Assembly (NCBI GenBank): GCA_050084515.1
Contig: CM114272.1
Coordinates: forward strand, 51,584,001-51,648,000
DNA from: Blasia pusilla
Lineage: Eukaryota; Marchantiophyta; Marchantiopsida; Blasiales
Length of the DNA: 64,000 nucleotides
Reading direction: 5' to 3'
In this document: piece by piece, positions 35,190-46,000 of the stretch
How positions within the stretch are numbered: the stretch's first letter is position 1
How the letters are laid out: every line of letters begins with the position of its first letter
The notes under the pieces: model-generated
What the model was told of the DNA's origin: nothing
The model's database searches: none
Seen by the model: the letters and a program-made list of their open reading frames with translations, nothing else
Translations under genes and position numbers: made by a program

Positions 35190-35620
35190 CCAAGATTGCA
35201 CAAAAATGGACAAGTCCATCCATGGGACAAACATGTCCTCGGACATGCCCGGCCCACACCCAAGGCTGCCTCGGAGCCCGCCACCTAGACCCGGCCTGAC
35301 GAAGCCCGCATCCGTTGTGTGGCCCGCATGGCGGACTGGGGGCGGGCTTGAGCGGGCTCCGGGCGGGCAAGCACGGGCCATGGGAGGCAGGCACAGGCTT
35401 AGGGCGGGCAGGTGTAGGCTTCAGGCATGCACATGCCGGCTAAGGCGGGGCACGTGCGGGGTAAGGCGGGGCACGCGGGGTAAGGCAGGCAGGCAGGCGT
35501 GGGCTCTGGGCGTGCAAGTGCGGGCCAGGGCGGCGGCGTGGGCTCTGGGCTAGTTGGGCGCGGGCTCTGGGCGGGCAAGTGTGGGCTCCATGGGGCCGCG
35601 GGCTCAAAGCTCGCAAAACC
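35190..35620. mobile_element. TIR-element copy, left end plus expanded gcgggc block
   Basis: Starts ccaagattgcacaaaaatgg, then accatccatgggac-type sequence as at 34290. From 35330 to 35600 a degenerate array of gggcgggc/gtgcgggc/aggcaggc words has expanded. No right terminus follows before AT-rich DNA, so it is truncated or interrupted. Confidence 0.55.
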
Positions 35621-36014
35621 CTAAAGAATTTCCTCGCTAGGGAGGAAATTTTATATAAAATTAAATTTTAAATAAATATAGATCTGACAAGTGGATAAAT
35701 TTTATGCAAACAAGTATTATTTATATTATGTGAGTATAAACCCTATCTTATTTGAACGTCATCCATGGAAGGGCGACTAATATATAGACCTTATTATTCT
35801 TTTAAAGGTGCCATGGAATAAATTCAACCCTATTGTTATTCCACAAAACTTAATAAGTCTTCTGAAGGACCCAATTAAAAAACCCCTTACTTTGTCGCAC
35901 GTGATGGGGCATTTTTGTGGAAGTGAGACCCCCAAGATTGCTACACATGTTTGGGAGGCTTCTAGTAGGGGAGTGACGCGGGCAAGGACGGTGTCTATTG
36001 GGATGGGTTCAAGT

Positions 36015-36194
36015 CAAAGTTGCACACAGACAAAGTCCACATCGAAGACCCAAGCTGGTCGAGCCAGCACTGGTTTTGTGGCCTGCGCACAGCCCGCAGT
36101 AAGACCCCAAAGGCGGGCTCAAGTGCGGGGCCGTAGGTACCTGCGTACCATGTCTATGAATATGTCGAGACTTGTCTGTTTCCGTGCAACCTTG
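36015..36194. mobile_element. Short TIR element (180 bp)
   Basis: caaagttgcacacagacaaa at the left and gtctgtttccgtgcaaccttg at the right are inverted copies. The interior has one gcgggctcaagtgcgggg block. Flanks (aagt / aata) give no clear target duplication. Confidence 0.65.
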
Positions 36195-37459
36195 AATATT
36201 ACCTCTTATGTAAAAGAGCAAAGTTGTGTTCATTAAATTATATGTGGTTATGTAGGAATGGAATACTTCATACTTTCATTTAAAAATTTAGATTTTTTAA
36301 TAAGGAATTTTATTTTTTTAAACTCTCATACTATAATAATGAAGTGTCTCTCTTCTTGTGTATATTTTATTTTTAGTTTAGGAGTTTTTTGAACTATTAT
36401 ACATTATTGTAAAATTGGAGAACTATCTACCTAAAGAATATGCTAATGAGATTTCAAATGATTCATTGTGGCTTTTCATACTAGGAGAGAAATAGTGGCT
36501 TTAAATTTGGAAAGTAGAGGTCCTTGAATTATTTCTGAGGGATTGGAATATTTAGCGGTAGCACACTCTTCCCAAATCTATATTATTATTGGAGAGTGCC
36601 TATATTTTCTAGAAAATGCAATTTTTCCTAGTCTTCATGAAATCTTCTTAAGCCTTCCATTTGTTCATTAATTTATCTTCTTTGAAATTTTTAAATCCTA
36701 TTTTAAGAAGTTAAGTTAAATTTGATAAGGAGGAATTAGTACTTAGAGCGTATTTTAATTCACAAAACTTTTCTAAATTTAAATTCCAACTATCTTTTCT
36801 TGCACGTGCCTTTAATAGTTGGAATTTAAATTTTCTAATTTACTTCAAAGAGAAAATAAAGCAATATTGGCGGGAAATGGAAAAGGATGATAAACCGAGG
36901 GTGGAATCATAATTCTTCATACAAATATGGATAGTCATTTTCTTGATTAGACTACATTATTTGTAATTTTTAATTTTGGTTAGAAGAAAAATGTAAAAAA
37001 CATTTATTAGAAACAAATTGACCAACAAGAATGATTTATTTTCTTAAATAAGAAATGGAGATTGGAAAATAACCTGATAACTTAGTTTTCCCCTTATTAA
37101 TAAGGGAAAGGATCTCAAATTTTCTTTCAAAGCAAACTTAGAGATTCATTATCATTAATAATCTAGAAAAAAAATTTACTTGTAGTATTTCTATGTCATT
37201 GTTTTGGAAAATAAAATCTAAAAAATCAGCTGGTATCCAATTGTTTCATATTATTATTTTTCAAACCCCGGGTCTTGGAGTTCAATCCGTATCACTATTG
37301 GAAGAGATGCATATGATAAGGAGCAAAACGTTAACACACAAAATTTTATGTATAAAGAAATATGATCATGAAGTTCTTACCACGGTGACTATGTAGAGTG
37401 CAATGCTTCCCTTTAGCTAAGTGTCTTGCAAAAACCTTCTTTTTTTTCCATAATCTTGT
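36195..37459. other. AT-rich stretch with a 19-bp inverted repeat
   Basis: No gene. aaatttaaattccaactat (36775-36793) pairs perfectly with atagttggaatttaaattt (36815-36833) across a 21-nt loop containing gcacgtgc, itself a palindrome. Confidence 0.6.
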
Positions 37460-38820
37460 CAAAGAAAATTTATTCTATTGGAAGGTATAATGGGGGGAAA
37501 ATTTGGAAAATTCATCGCTTCAACATTCTTACTAGATATGTCATATTCTTTGAACATTTTTCAGAAGGTGTAGTAACCCAAGGTGGAATATAATAAAACT
37601 TTTGCGCCCACATGGTAACTCATGGTTGATATTTAAATTCAACAACTCAGTTTTTCATTAAAAAGCCTAACTAAGCTTGGAAAAGAATCACCTTGGCATA
37701 TGGTGCTCATATTCCTTGAAACTTTCACGAAAGATATGTTATTCTAAGATGGTTTAGAATACTGAGTTTGAGATCAAGTTTATTTTCTGGGTAATAATTA
37801 AAAATCCCAAAAATTAATTTTCATTTAAAGGCATCATCATCCATACAAGAAATGACCTAAGGATTTTTGAAGTTATAAATATATGGCCCTATTCATTGGA
37901 ACTCTTATCTAAGGTTACCTAAGCCAAGATGGTCTTGAATACCAAGTTTAAGACCAAGTTGATATTCTTGGTTACGATTAAAAATACCAAAGTTGAATTT
38001 TCATTTATAGGACTCATGACTAGTATACCAAATGACCTTGGGATTTTTGGAATTCCACATATATGGGAATATTCCTCAAAATTTAATGAAAGGTGTGTTA
38101 ATATAAGATAGTCTAGAATACCAAGTTCAAGACCAAGTTCATATTGAGAATAGAAATTAAAAATCCCAAAGTTAAAATTTCATCTAAAGGTCTCATCATT
38201 CTAGAAGGAAATTGACTTTGGGATTTTTGGAATCACATATATGTCATCTTTTTACTTGGAAATATTATGGAAGGTAACCTAGTAGGCCAAGATGGTCTAG
38301 AATACCAAGTTTCTATTCTTGATCTCTATTGTAAATCCCAAAGTTGATTTCTTTTTAAAGTTCTCATGACTTGTAAAACAAATGACCTTGGGATTTTTGG
38401 AATGATTCCACATATATAGAAATATATTTTGAAACGTTTATGGAAGATATGTTAACTTGAGATGGTCTAGAATACTCAATTAAATTTTTGAGATGAAGGT
38501 TATTTTCTAGATGAAAATTAAAAATCACAAAGAGAATTTTTTATTTAAAGGTCTCATCATCTATACAAGAATTGACCTCGGGATTTTTGGAGTCTCAAAT
38601 ATGTGGTCATCCTCCTAGGAATTTTATGGAACCCAAGATTGTCTAGAGTACCAATTTTTGAGACCAAATTGATACTATGGGTAAGAATTTAGATCCAAAA
38701 TTTGAATTTACATTGAAAGGTCTCATGAATTCTACCAAAAATGACCTTGGAATTTTTGGAATTCCACATATAAAGAGATTGTCTTTCATAATTTCCCAAA
38801 CAAAGAATAAAAAACACCAA
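37460..38820. repeat. Second satellite-like array, about 180-bp monomers
   Basis: Phasing on aagat(g/a)gt(c/t)tagaatac gives 37746, 37926, 38105, 38289, about 38458 and 38635, spaced 170-184 bp, with a poorer unit before them near 37577. Every unit carries gggatttttgga followed by (t/a)ccacatatat and tcatttaaaggtctcat. No resemblance to the 16.7-kb array was seen apart from length. Non-coding. Confidence 0.85.
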
Positions 38821-40680
38821 TTTCCCATGTAGAGGTTAGATTAAAATACAAAACCACAAATATGGTCTTGAGTTTATTCTTTAATCCTAGAGCCCATCTG
38901 TCAAAATCTTAAATTTTTGAGTCTAGGAACTCATCAATGGGTGCAAGCTCTCCCAATGCCACCTCAATCCAAGGTTGTTAATAAATGTTGCCCTAAAACA
39001 AAGGATAGAAACTAAGGAAAATAAAGTGTATGTGCTGTATTGACCCAATTTTTATCTTTCTATTCCTTCTATTTTCTTTGATTTTACTCCACAAGGGCAT
39101 AGATGATAATATGTTTTTAGGAAAAGGGTTTAGGTTTAGGCAACTAGACAAAGAAAAGATTGAAATTGTGATTATATATCATATGTTTTTATATAATCAG
39201 ACTATAATTTAATTCAAACTAATGGTAGAGTGACACATACGAAAGAGGATGTTTAATACTATCCGTTTGACTTTCTTTTGCATGGTTGCAAAAAAAAAAA
39301 CAAGTCTGTCCCTATGACAAACATGCACAAAAAAGTCCAGACATATCCACGAATATGGATTGCAAGAGATGGGACCCATGGTTATTGGTCATGGTAGGAG
39401 GTAGGGCAGGGACGTGTGGGGCATCAAGAGAGAGGGAGTGGAGATATAGGGAGGAAGCAACGATTAAGCACATAACATAGAGGCGATAAAGAGGGGGGGG
39501 GGGGAAGGTGGGGCCCACATGGATAAGTCCTTGATGGACAAAAAAATTTGGAATCTAGCCCTTCCTCTCAAGTTAGAGTGTTTGACCAAATGCCAAAAAT
39601 TTTCAAGATAAAATTAAGTGTAAGGTCTACACACTCGTACAAGAAACTACTTTTGAAGCTCTCGCGTACAATACCAAGCTCCTTCTATAATCCGTGATTT
39701 ATATAAGGTGAAACTACCAAATTTATTCAATGCTTAATATAAGATGAATATTGTGTATCTCTCCCCTTAAAAAAAAAATCTTAAAAAATAAATTATTGTT
39801 TCCTCTTCTAATCCCAATCATTCAACAAAGAACAAAAACCACACATTTTGATGGAATGTTTTTGTTTTATTAAAAATAAACCTTAAATCACCCTCCCAAG
39901 GAAACTTGAAAATAAAGAAGCAATTACCCTTAAAAGAAAGCACCATTCACTACATTTTAATTATATTATCCATTTATATTTTTTATCAATAATATGAATT
40001 TTTTATTTAAAACATAAATTTGAGAAATTTATTTTTGGAATATTTTTTGATACCAAATCTCCTATCACTTTAAGAATAAAGAATTTTTCCTTACATTTCT
40101 ATCCCCATTTCTCAATTAAGACAAGAAAGTCCCTCATTCTCCACCTTTTTTTTCCTCCATAATTTCCTTCAATTTTCCCTCCCAATTGAGCTTCAAATCA
40201 AAAAAGAATTTAGAAACCATAATCATTTTCATCATTGTTAACTAGAATTCTTGTCTCACTATTACCTTATTATCTCTTTCTTTTTTCCAAAATATAGTAC
40301 GCAGGTTTTCCTCCAAAGTAAGCTTGAATACTAATTATATTTTGATTTTTCAACTAAACCTTTATAAAATATTCATTTAATTTAAAAATGGGGAAATGGA
40401 ATGAACCCATCATAGACTTAAGTAGGAATACTTCTTGAAGATTGGAAATTTTTTATAAAATACCAAATTATCTATAATATAGAATTACTCAATTTAATAA
40501 GATAATTTTCCAAATTCCCACGATACTTTTAATTTAGTAAGAGGTAAAATTTGAAAGAAGTTCTAGAGACTTAAAAATTGTCACACATGGCCTTCATTCA
40601 TATATTCTCAACACAAGATATTGCAAATAAGAGAAAGATTTCAACTATTTATTTTCACCTAAACCATCTTATTGTCGACA
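38821..40680. other. AT-rich intergenic stretch with a possible TIR remnant
   Basis: Around 39286-39550 are ggttgcaaaaa, acaagtctgtcccta and a later cccacatggataagtcc, which may be a decayed TIR element. A run of 14 G lies near 39492-39505. No gene is recognisable. Confidence 0.4.
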
Positions 40681-40681
40681 C

Positions 40682-42530
40682 TTACTCCATTTGAGTCGGC
40701 ATAGGAGTTGCCACTCCAACTCCTCGTGATGTCGACACACTTGTCTGACTTGTAGGCACCACTCCTTGTCGAGGCACCATCGATGGTGTGTTTAGTGCCT
40801 CTAACAACGAGAACGACTGTGGAACCCTGGCCTGCCGCCCATTAGTCCTCCCTGGTGGGTCAATCTCAACTCCACCTCTCGATGGCTCGGTGCCTCTCGC
40901 AGCATCCCGAGTCACCACCGCAACAACCTCAACCTGAGCCGCACTACAAATAAACCCCATACTAGCGAGATCCTCACCTAGGTCAGGGTAAGAGGTGAAA
41001 GATGGAGCCACACTAGCTACTCTCGGCTTCGTGCCTTGCTGCATCATCGTCATGGTAGCAATCCTCTGCTCCAACTGATTGATGCGTGAGAGAAGCGCAG
41101 TCTCTGGTGCTCCCATCCCATCTCCTCTAGCAAGTGATGGTCTTCTACCACCACGTCCATCAACAACTCCTCGACCTCCTCCAAGACGACCGCCCCCTAG
41201 GCCCTCGGCCTACCTCCAGACGTGCATCTCGACGAAGGTCAAAACATCTATCCCTAGTGTGACCATATCTGTGGCAATAATCACACTGGTACTGTGATGG
41301 GGCCATCCTCTGTGGTTCCTGAGAAATCGGAGGTGCTTGTGGTCCTCTCCCATGTTGTGGGCAGTCTCTCGGCCTATAGGCCCCTCCACATATCCAACAA
41401 GACAACATCGGTCCCTTCTGGGCAACATATGTAGGTACGGGTTGTTGCCTCATAGGCTTACGGTACCCGCCTTGCTCTCTGGGCACACTGGCCCGCTCCC
41501 GTGGTACTGGTGCTCGTTGTGGCACTTGTGGGGTTACCGTCGCTTGTGGACCCGTCGACTCTCAAGAAAATCCAGTGGTCACTACCTGCTCCTCACTCAT
41601 GTTGAGCTCAATACACTCAGACAACTCGAAGACCACCTTCAATGTCGGCTTCGCTGTGTGAATCAGCACCGTATCTCACACTCTCCTCTATAGTTCTTGG
41701 TCTAGAACCCCGTACCAATACTAGACTAACTCCGCCTCTGTCACTCCATGAGTAGCAATGATCAGCCTCCACATGCGCATGAATGCCTCTCTCATACTCT
41801 CACCCAATCGTCGAAGAAAAATCCTGTAGACTCTTCAACTTGTTGGCGCTTATGCCCTCGTAGCTCTTCCCCAACTCTCGGAAGAACTCCACTGTGGGAC
41901 TAAAGTTGGGTGGCCCTCTACCACCAAAGGTCTCTGCCATATCGCCTGTCTCACTGCCCTCCTCTCCATCTAGTCTCCGAGCTCATGGTGTGGGTCTCTC
42001 TCCTCTCACGATCCCATCATATGCCTCGCAACCACTAGTGGACACATACCTTGGAACCCTATACATCCTCCAGGCATCGATCTCTACTGAATATAGCGAT
42101 CGGAGCTCCATGTAATCATCCATCGGAGGACCGTCCAAGTGTTGGAACAACCCCTTCCATGCCATGAAAGGGTTGAACCGTGTCGGGGTCCGTATCTCCT
42201 AGAAATCGCACCACGTGGCAAACTCTTGGATGAAGTCATCTAAGTTGATGGTGCCCATTGCAATCCAAAAACAATGCATGCCCCGATGGCCCATGTCGTC
42301 CATCTCCTGCCAAGTGACACTGCCTTTGTCTGCGATCTCGTCACCAGACCTGTTGTCCAGTGATGACGATCCAGCCACAGATGGAAGTCGAGGTAGCTCC
42401 TCACTCGTAACCCCTCGGTATCTAACTCCACTCCGTGTCACACCACAACAACTGCTCGCACTACCCCTTCTTCCAAACTCGAGAAGAACGCCGTGATGAC
42501 AACCCTGTCTCACCCACTGAAGCACTCTGA
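40682..42530 (-). pseudogene. Gag-only retroelement relic with two zinc knuckles
   Basis: Reading the minus strand, 42525-41983 gives an N-terminal Gag-like part. 41890-41530 gives helical Gag sequence (SMREAFMRMWRLIIATHG, HTAKPTLKVVFELSECIELN) with four in-frame stops. 41525-41160 (121 aa) is Arg/Pro-rich with CX2C-type knuckles: CWICGGAYRPRDC, in which the usual His is Arg, and CDYCHRYGHTRDRC, a full CX2CX4HX4C. 41116-40682 (144 aa) is another frame with a possible coiled-coil start. No protease, reverse transcriptase or integrase is found on either side, so this is a gag-only or truncated element. Resemblance is to Ty3/gypsy-type Gag, but lineage is uncertain. Confidence 0.6.
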
Positions 42531-43568
42531 CTCACCAAGAGTCTCCCACACTCCTCACTAGCTCACCTATGCTAATGGTAATCCCGTGACGACACACCCA
42601 GCCTCACGCACACTCAACACTCAGACTCACCATGAGCCTCCCAACTCACTCACCTAAACTACCGACACTCTTGGGTCATATACGTGACCCCTACTCGGCA
42701 GCCGCCGTATATCCACAGACATGCTACACATGCATGGAGACTACACTCGTCACCATCACTACACCCATCTAGCCCCAGCAACTACCCAATACCCAAAAAT
42801 CTCAATCACTTAAGATAAGCGCGGGAAAAGGGACTCGAATGGGTAACCTGATCACGCCCTCCAACCTACAGCACCGTCAACACGTACTCCTCCATATGGT
42901 GCGGCAACCTCCGCAACACAACACTCTCCTCGACCAACACGTCGAACCCTCCAATCAGCATCGGCGTGTGTGTCTCTATCACAACCCTCGCACCTACACT
43001 AGATGAAGAACTGCTGCATCAATCCCAATCGACTCGTAATAATTGCCCAACTCCCGTCATGAATCCCACCATGCTCGCAAAACACCAAGTCTCAACAACG
43101 CTCTCCTACTAGGTAACTCAACTCAACCACGTCTGATCCCAACCATGTTTGCCCGAGGGGGGGGTGGGGCGTGGCCTTTGGCCCGCGCCCCTATGAACTC
43201 TTGCAAGGAGAATGGGGGGGAAGAACTAACTGCGGGGGAAAAGAGAAAAGAATAAGTGCACGGGGGGGTGTGGCCTTAGGGCACGCCCCTGGTAACCTGC
43301 ATGCACAGGTTACCAGGGGCGGATGACATGACCAACAAGTCACCCGGCTGTGAAAGACCTCAACAAGAAAGTTGTGAGAAATGACGTTTCTGACACAATG
43401 GACTTATCCTCAACCTCATCCGACACCCCGGGACAAAGTTACACTCAAGACATTCTGTTGGCTCCTATGCCCTATCCACGATAGATCTCCGCCTATCGGC
43501 TACTCAAATGTGACACCCGCCCTACGCCCACACTAGCCCGCATAGGGCCCGCAGCATGACCATGTAAG
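42531..43568. other. Flank of the gag relic with a 16-bp perfect hairpin
   Basis: No gene. cgcccctggtaacctg (43284-43299) and caggttaccaggggcg (43306-43321) are perfect inverted copies around catgca. This may be part of an LTR or leader of the gag relic. Confidence 0.5.
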
Positions 43569-44455
43569 CAAGGTTGCATGAAAATGAATTTGTGTATCCA
43601 TGCCCAACGGATTTCTTGCCCAGGAATTTTTGACACCCAAGTTGCCCACGTAGGCTTGAGACAAAAGAATGAGTGTGAGTTTGAATTAATGTAGGTGGAC
43701 ATGGATTGAATGTGTATGTGGGCTATGAACTTGGCCCGCATCAATCCCACACTCAGTGTGTAGTAGGCCCACATAGGGCCCACCCTAAACCCGCCCAATG
43801 GGAGCCTAGCCACAAGCCCTCTACGGGCCAATATGAACTGTGCACGAGTTTGATGCAGGCCACGCAAGGGTTCATAGCTAGCAAACCCATTTAATCCTTG
43901 TCCACCTCCCTCAATGTGAGCCCGTATCCGTTCTCACGTCCCAAGACCACGCGGACCACTAGGGTACCGAAAAATCCCCCGCCTCCATCAACCAATTTTC
44001 ATGTGCAAGCTCAGGACACAAGAACATGTATGGGCTCGGATTAAGAGAGGCAGGCATGAATTGAAGGGATGTGTCGGATACAAGATCTCCTATGGCCTGC
44101 ATCAAGCCCACATGGGTCCACGGTTGGCCCACGCAAGGGCCCTACAATAGACCATCTACATGCCCTAAGCCCTCCCAATGCAAGCCTCTTATGGCCCTCT
44201 ACGGGCATGTGTGGGCCAAGCGGGCTTAGTGGGAACCACACATGGGCTCGATGCAGGCCTTTGCACGCTAGGCATGGGCTCCTCGTGGGCTAAAAAACGG
44301 GCGGCAAGAACATGAAACGGGTCGCTAGACTGGGTACGGGTTGGTCGAGCCCGAGTCTACGTTGCAGACGAGGTGGGCCACAGAAATTCAGCCCACACGG
44401 ACATGTTTGCCTTAAGGGCAGACATAGATACGGACTTTGTCCATGTGCAACCTTA
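43569..44455. mobile_element. Large or nested TIR-element copy
   Basis: Left end caaggttgcatgaaaatg at 43569, right end gactttgtccatgtgcaacc at about 44433-44452. The interior repeats gggcccac/gcatgggctc words and shares agcccgtatccgttctcacg with other copies. A second gcaagctcagg-like stretch near 44005 suggests two nested or adjacent copies. Non-coding. Confidence 0.6.
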
Positions 44456-46000
44456 AAGGATGGTAACTAGCAAACCAATTCTAGTAATGCAAGAGAAGCA
44501 TACACAAATTTCCTATTTGTTATCAAAATCAACTATTCCATGTATTTTTACAATCTATATAAAAATGGGCGAACATATATGCATAATAAGACAAGATAGT
44601 GGGGCAATAAGACAATATAGGCAACATCCTTGCTTGAAGTAGAAATAGAACAGAGGAAACGAATAGGGATTTGAGTGGAATATTAATCAATTAATAATTT
44701 ATCTATTATTATAATGGGTGATTATAAATATTATTAAAATATAATAAATATGATAAATAACCAAAAAATTATAATTTTTACCTCCATTCATATTTGATGG
44801 AAAAATGAAATAAAAATTTAATGGAGGAGTATTTTTGTTTAAATTTTATGGAAAAATAAAATTACTTAGTGCATTGGGATATCATTTAAATTTGAATGGA
44901 GAATTGTAATTACTAAAAATAGTGAAATTTTATAATTACTCTTCTAAGATTTTTGAAAATTGAAATTATATTTAAAATTTTAAATAAATAACATTATATT
45001 TTTTAAAATAATCGCATCAATTCACATGTGATATTTTGGGAAAGGAAAATGAATTTTAATGGAAAAGGAAAATAATTTCATTAATCAAAATTAGTAGTTA
45101 GTGATTAAGATTTTGGTTAGTGAATGTTATTTTGGTAGGAAAAATAAAAAGGGAATATTTATGGAGGAATGAAATTATTTAGGAGAGATTGATGCTATTT
45201 AAAGGTGAAATTTTATTACTCTTTGGAGATTTTAAAAAGTGAAAATTATATTTAAATTTTAACATTAAATAAAATTTAAATATTTAAATAGAATCTACTA
45301 TAACCATTATGAAAACCTATTTGTTAATGTCCTACTAAATTGGATTAGTAAAAAATGTGAAACATTTTTTTCTAATCCAATTTAGTAGGACATTCCACGT
45401 GTCATGTACGGAAAAAAAATAAAATATTGAAAATTATTTGTTAGTGAAGGGCTACCTACATGTATTTGGACGAATATTCAAACGTATAGCTCTATTCAAG
45501 GAGTTCTATTATTATACCTAAAATTCTATTAGGAGGATATCAATCCACTCATGCTCAATCACAACCCTAAACCTACCTAACTTAGAAGTGGTTCTATTAG
45601 TTCAATTTTCTTACCAGATAATATTATAATAACAAACATCAATTTTTCTCTCCTAAGTGCAACGAGAGAGGTTTGTAGGGTTGGAGTTCTTCATGTGCAC
45701 ATCCACCTCTATAAATATTTTTAGGAGACCATCTTCTATGAAGAGAAATGTAGATTAATGATTCGAGCCGTAAATTAAAGAAATCATATGATATAGATGG
45801 TTTAATATGATTAATAAAGTGCAAATCCTTTTACAAAATAATTACATCTAACAAATACGACTCGGCAAGAGTCACAAAAGGTTTTCCAAGATAATAAAAA
45901 AACCAACCACCTCTACTCATTTGATCGATTTATGGATTTGAAGATTTAGTGAACATTTCTAAGAACGCGATACTGTGCTTCTGCACAAAAATTCAGAATA
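44456..46000. other. AT-rich stretch, no gene
   Basis: Very A/T-rich from 44.66 to 45.45 kb. It holds one long hairpin (separate entry). No recognisable coding sequence. Confidence 0.5.
45326..45394. repeat. 33-bp inverted repeat with a 3-nt loop
   Basis: Arms 45326-45358 and 45362-45394 are reverse complements with a single mismatch. Outer ends read aatgtccta/taggacatt. Either transcript would form an almost blunt hairpin. Confidence 0.85.

Noticed and set aside
34294-35553. Gly/Pro/Arg-rich frames on both strands in 34.3-35.6 kb
   Set aside because: They arise from the gcgggc word arrays of TIR elements and are not conserved between copies.
42800-42870. tRNA-like T-arm words (attcgagtccc) near 42.84 kb considered as a tRNA gene or primer-binding site
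   Set aside because: The stem needed for a T-arm does not pair and no acceptor or anticodon arms were found. PBS polarity relative to the gag relic does not fit.
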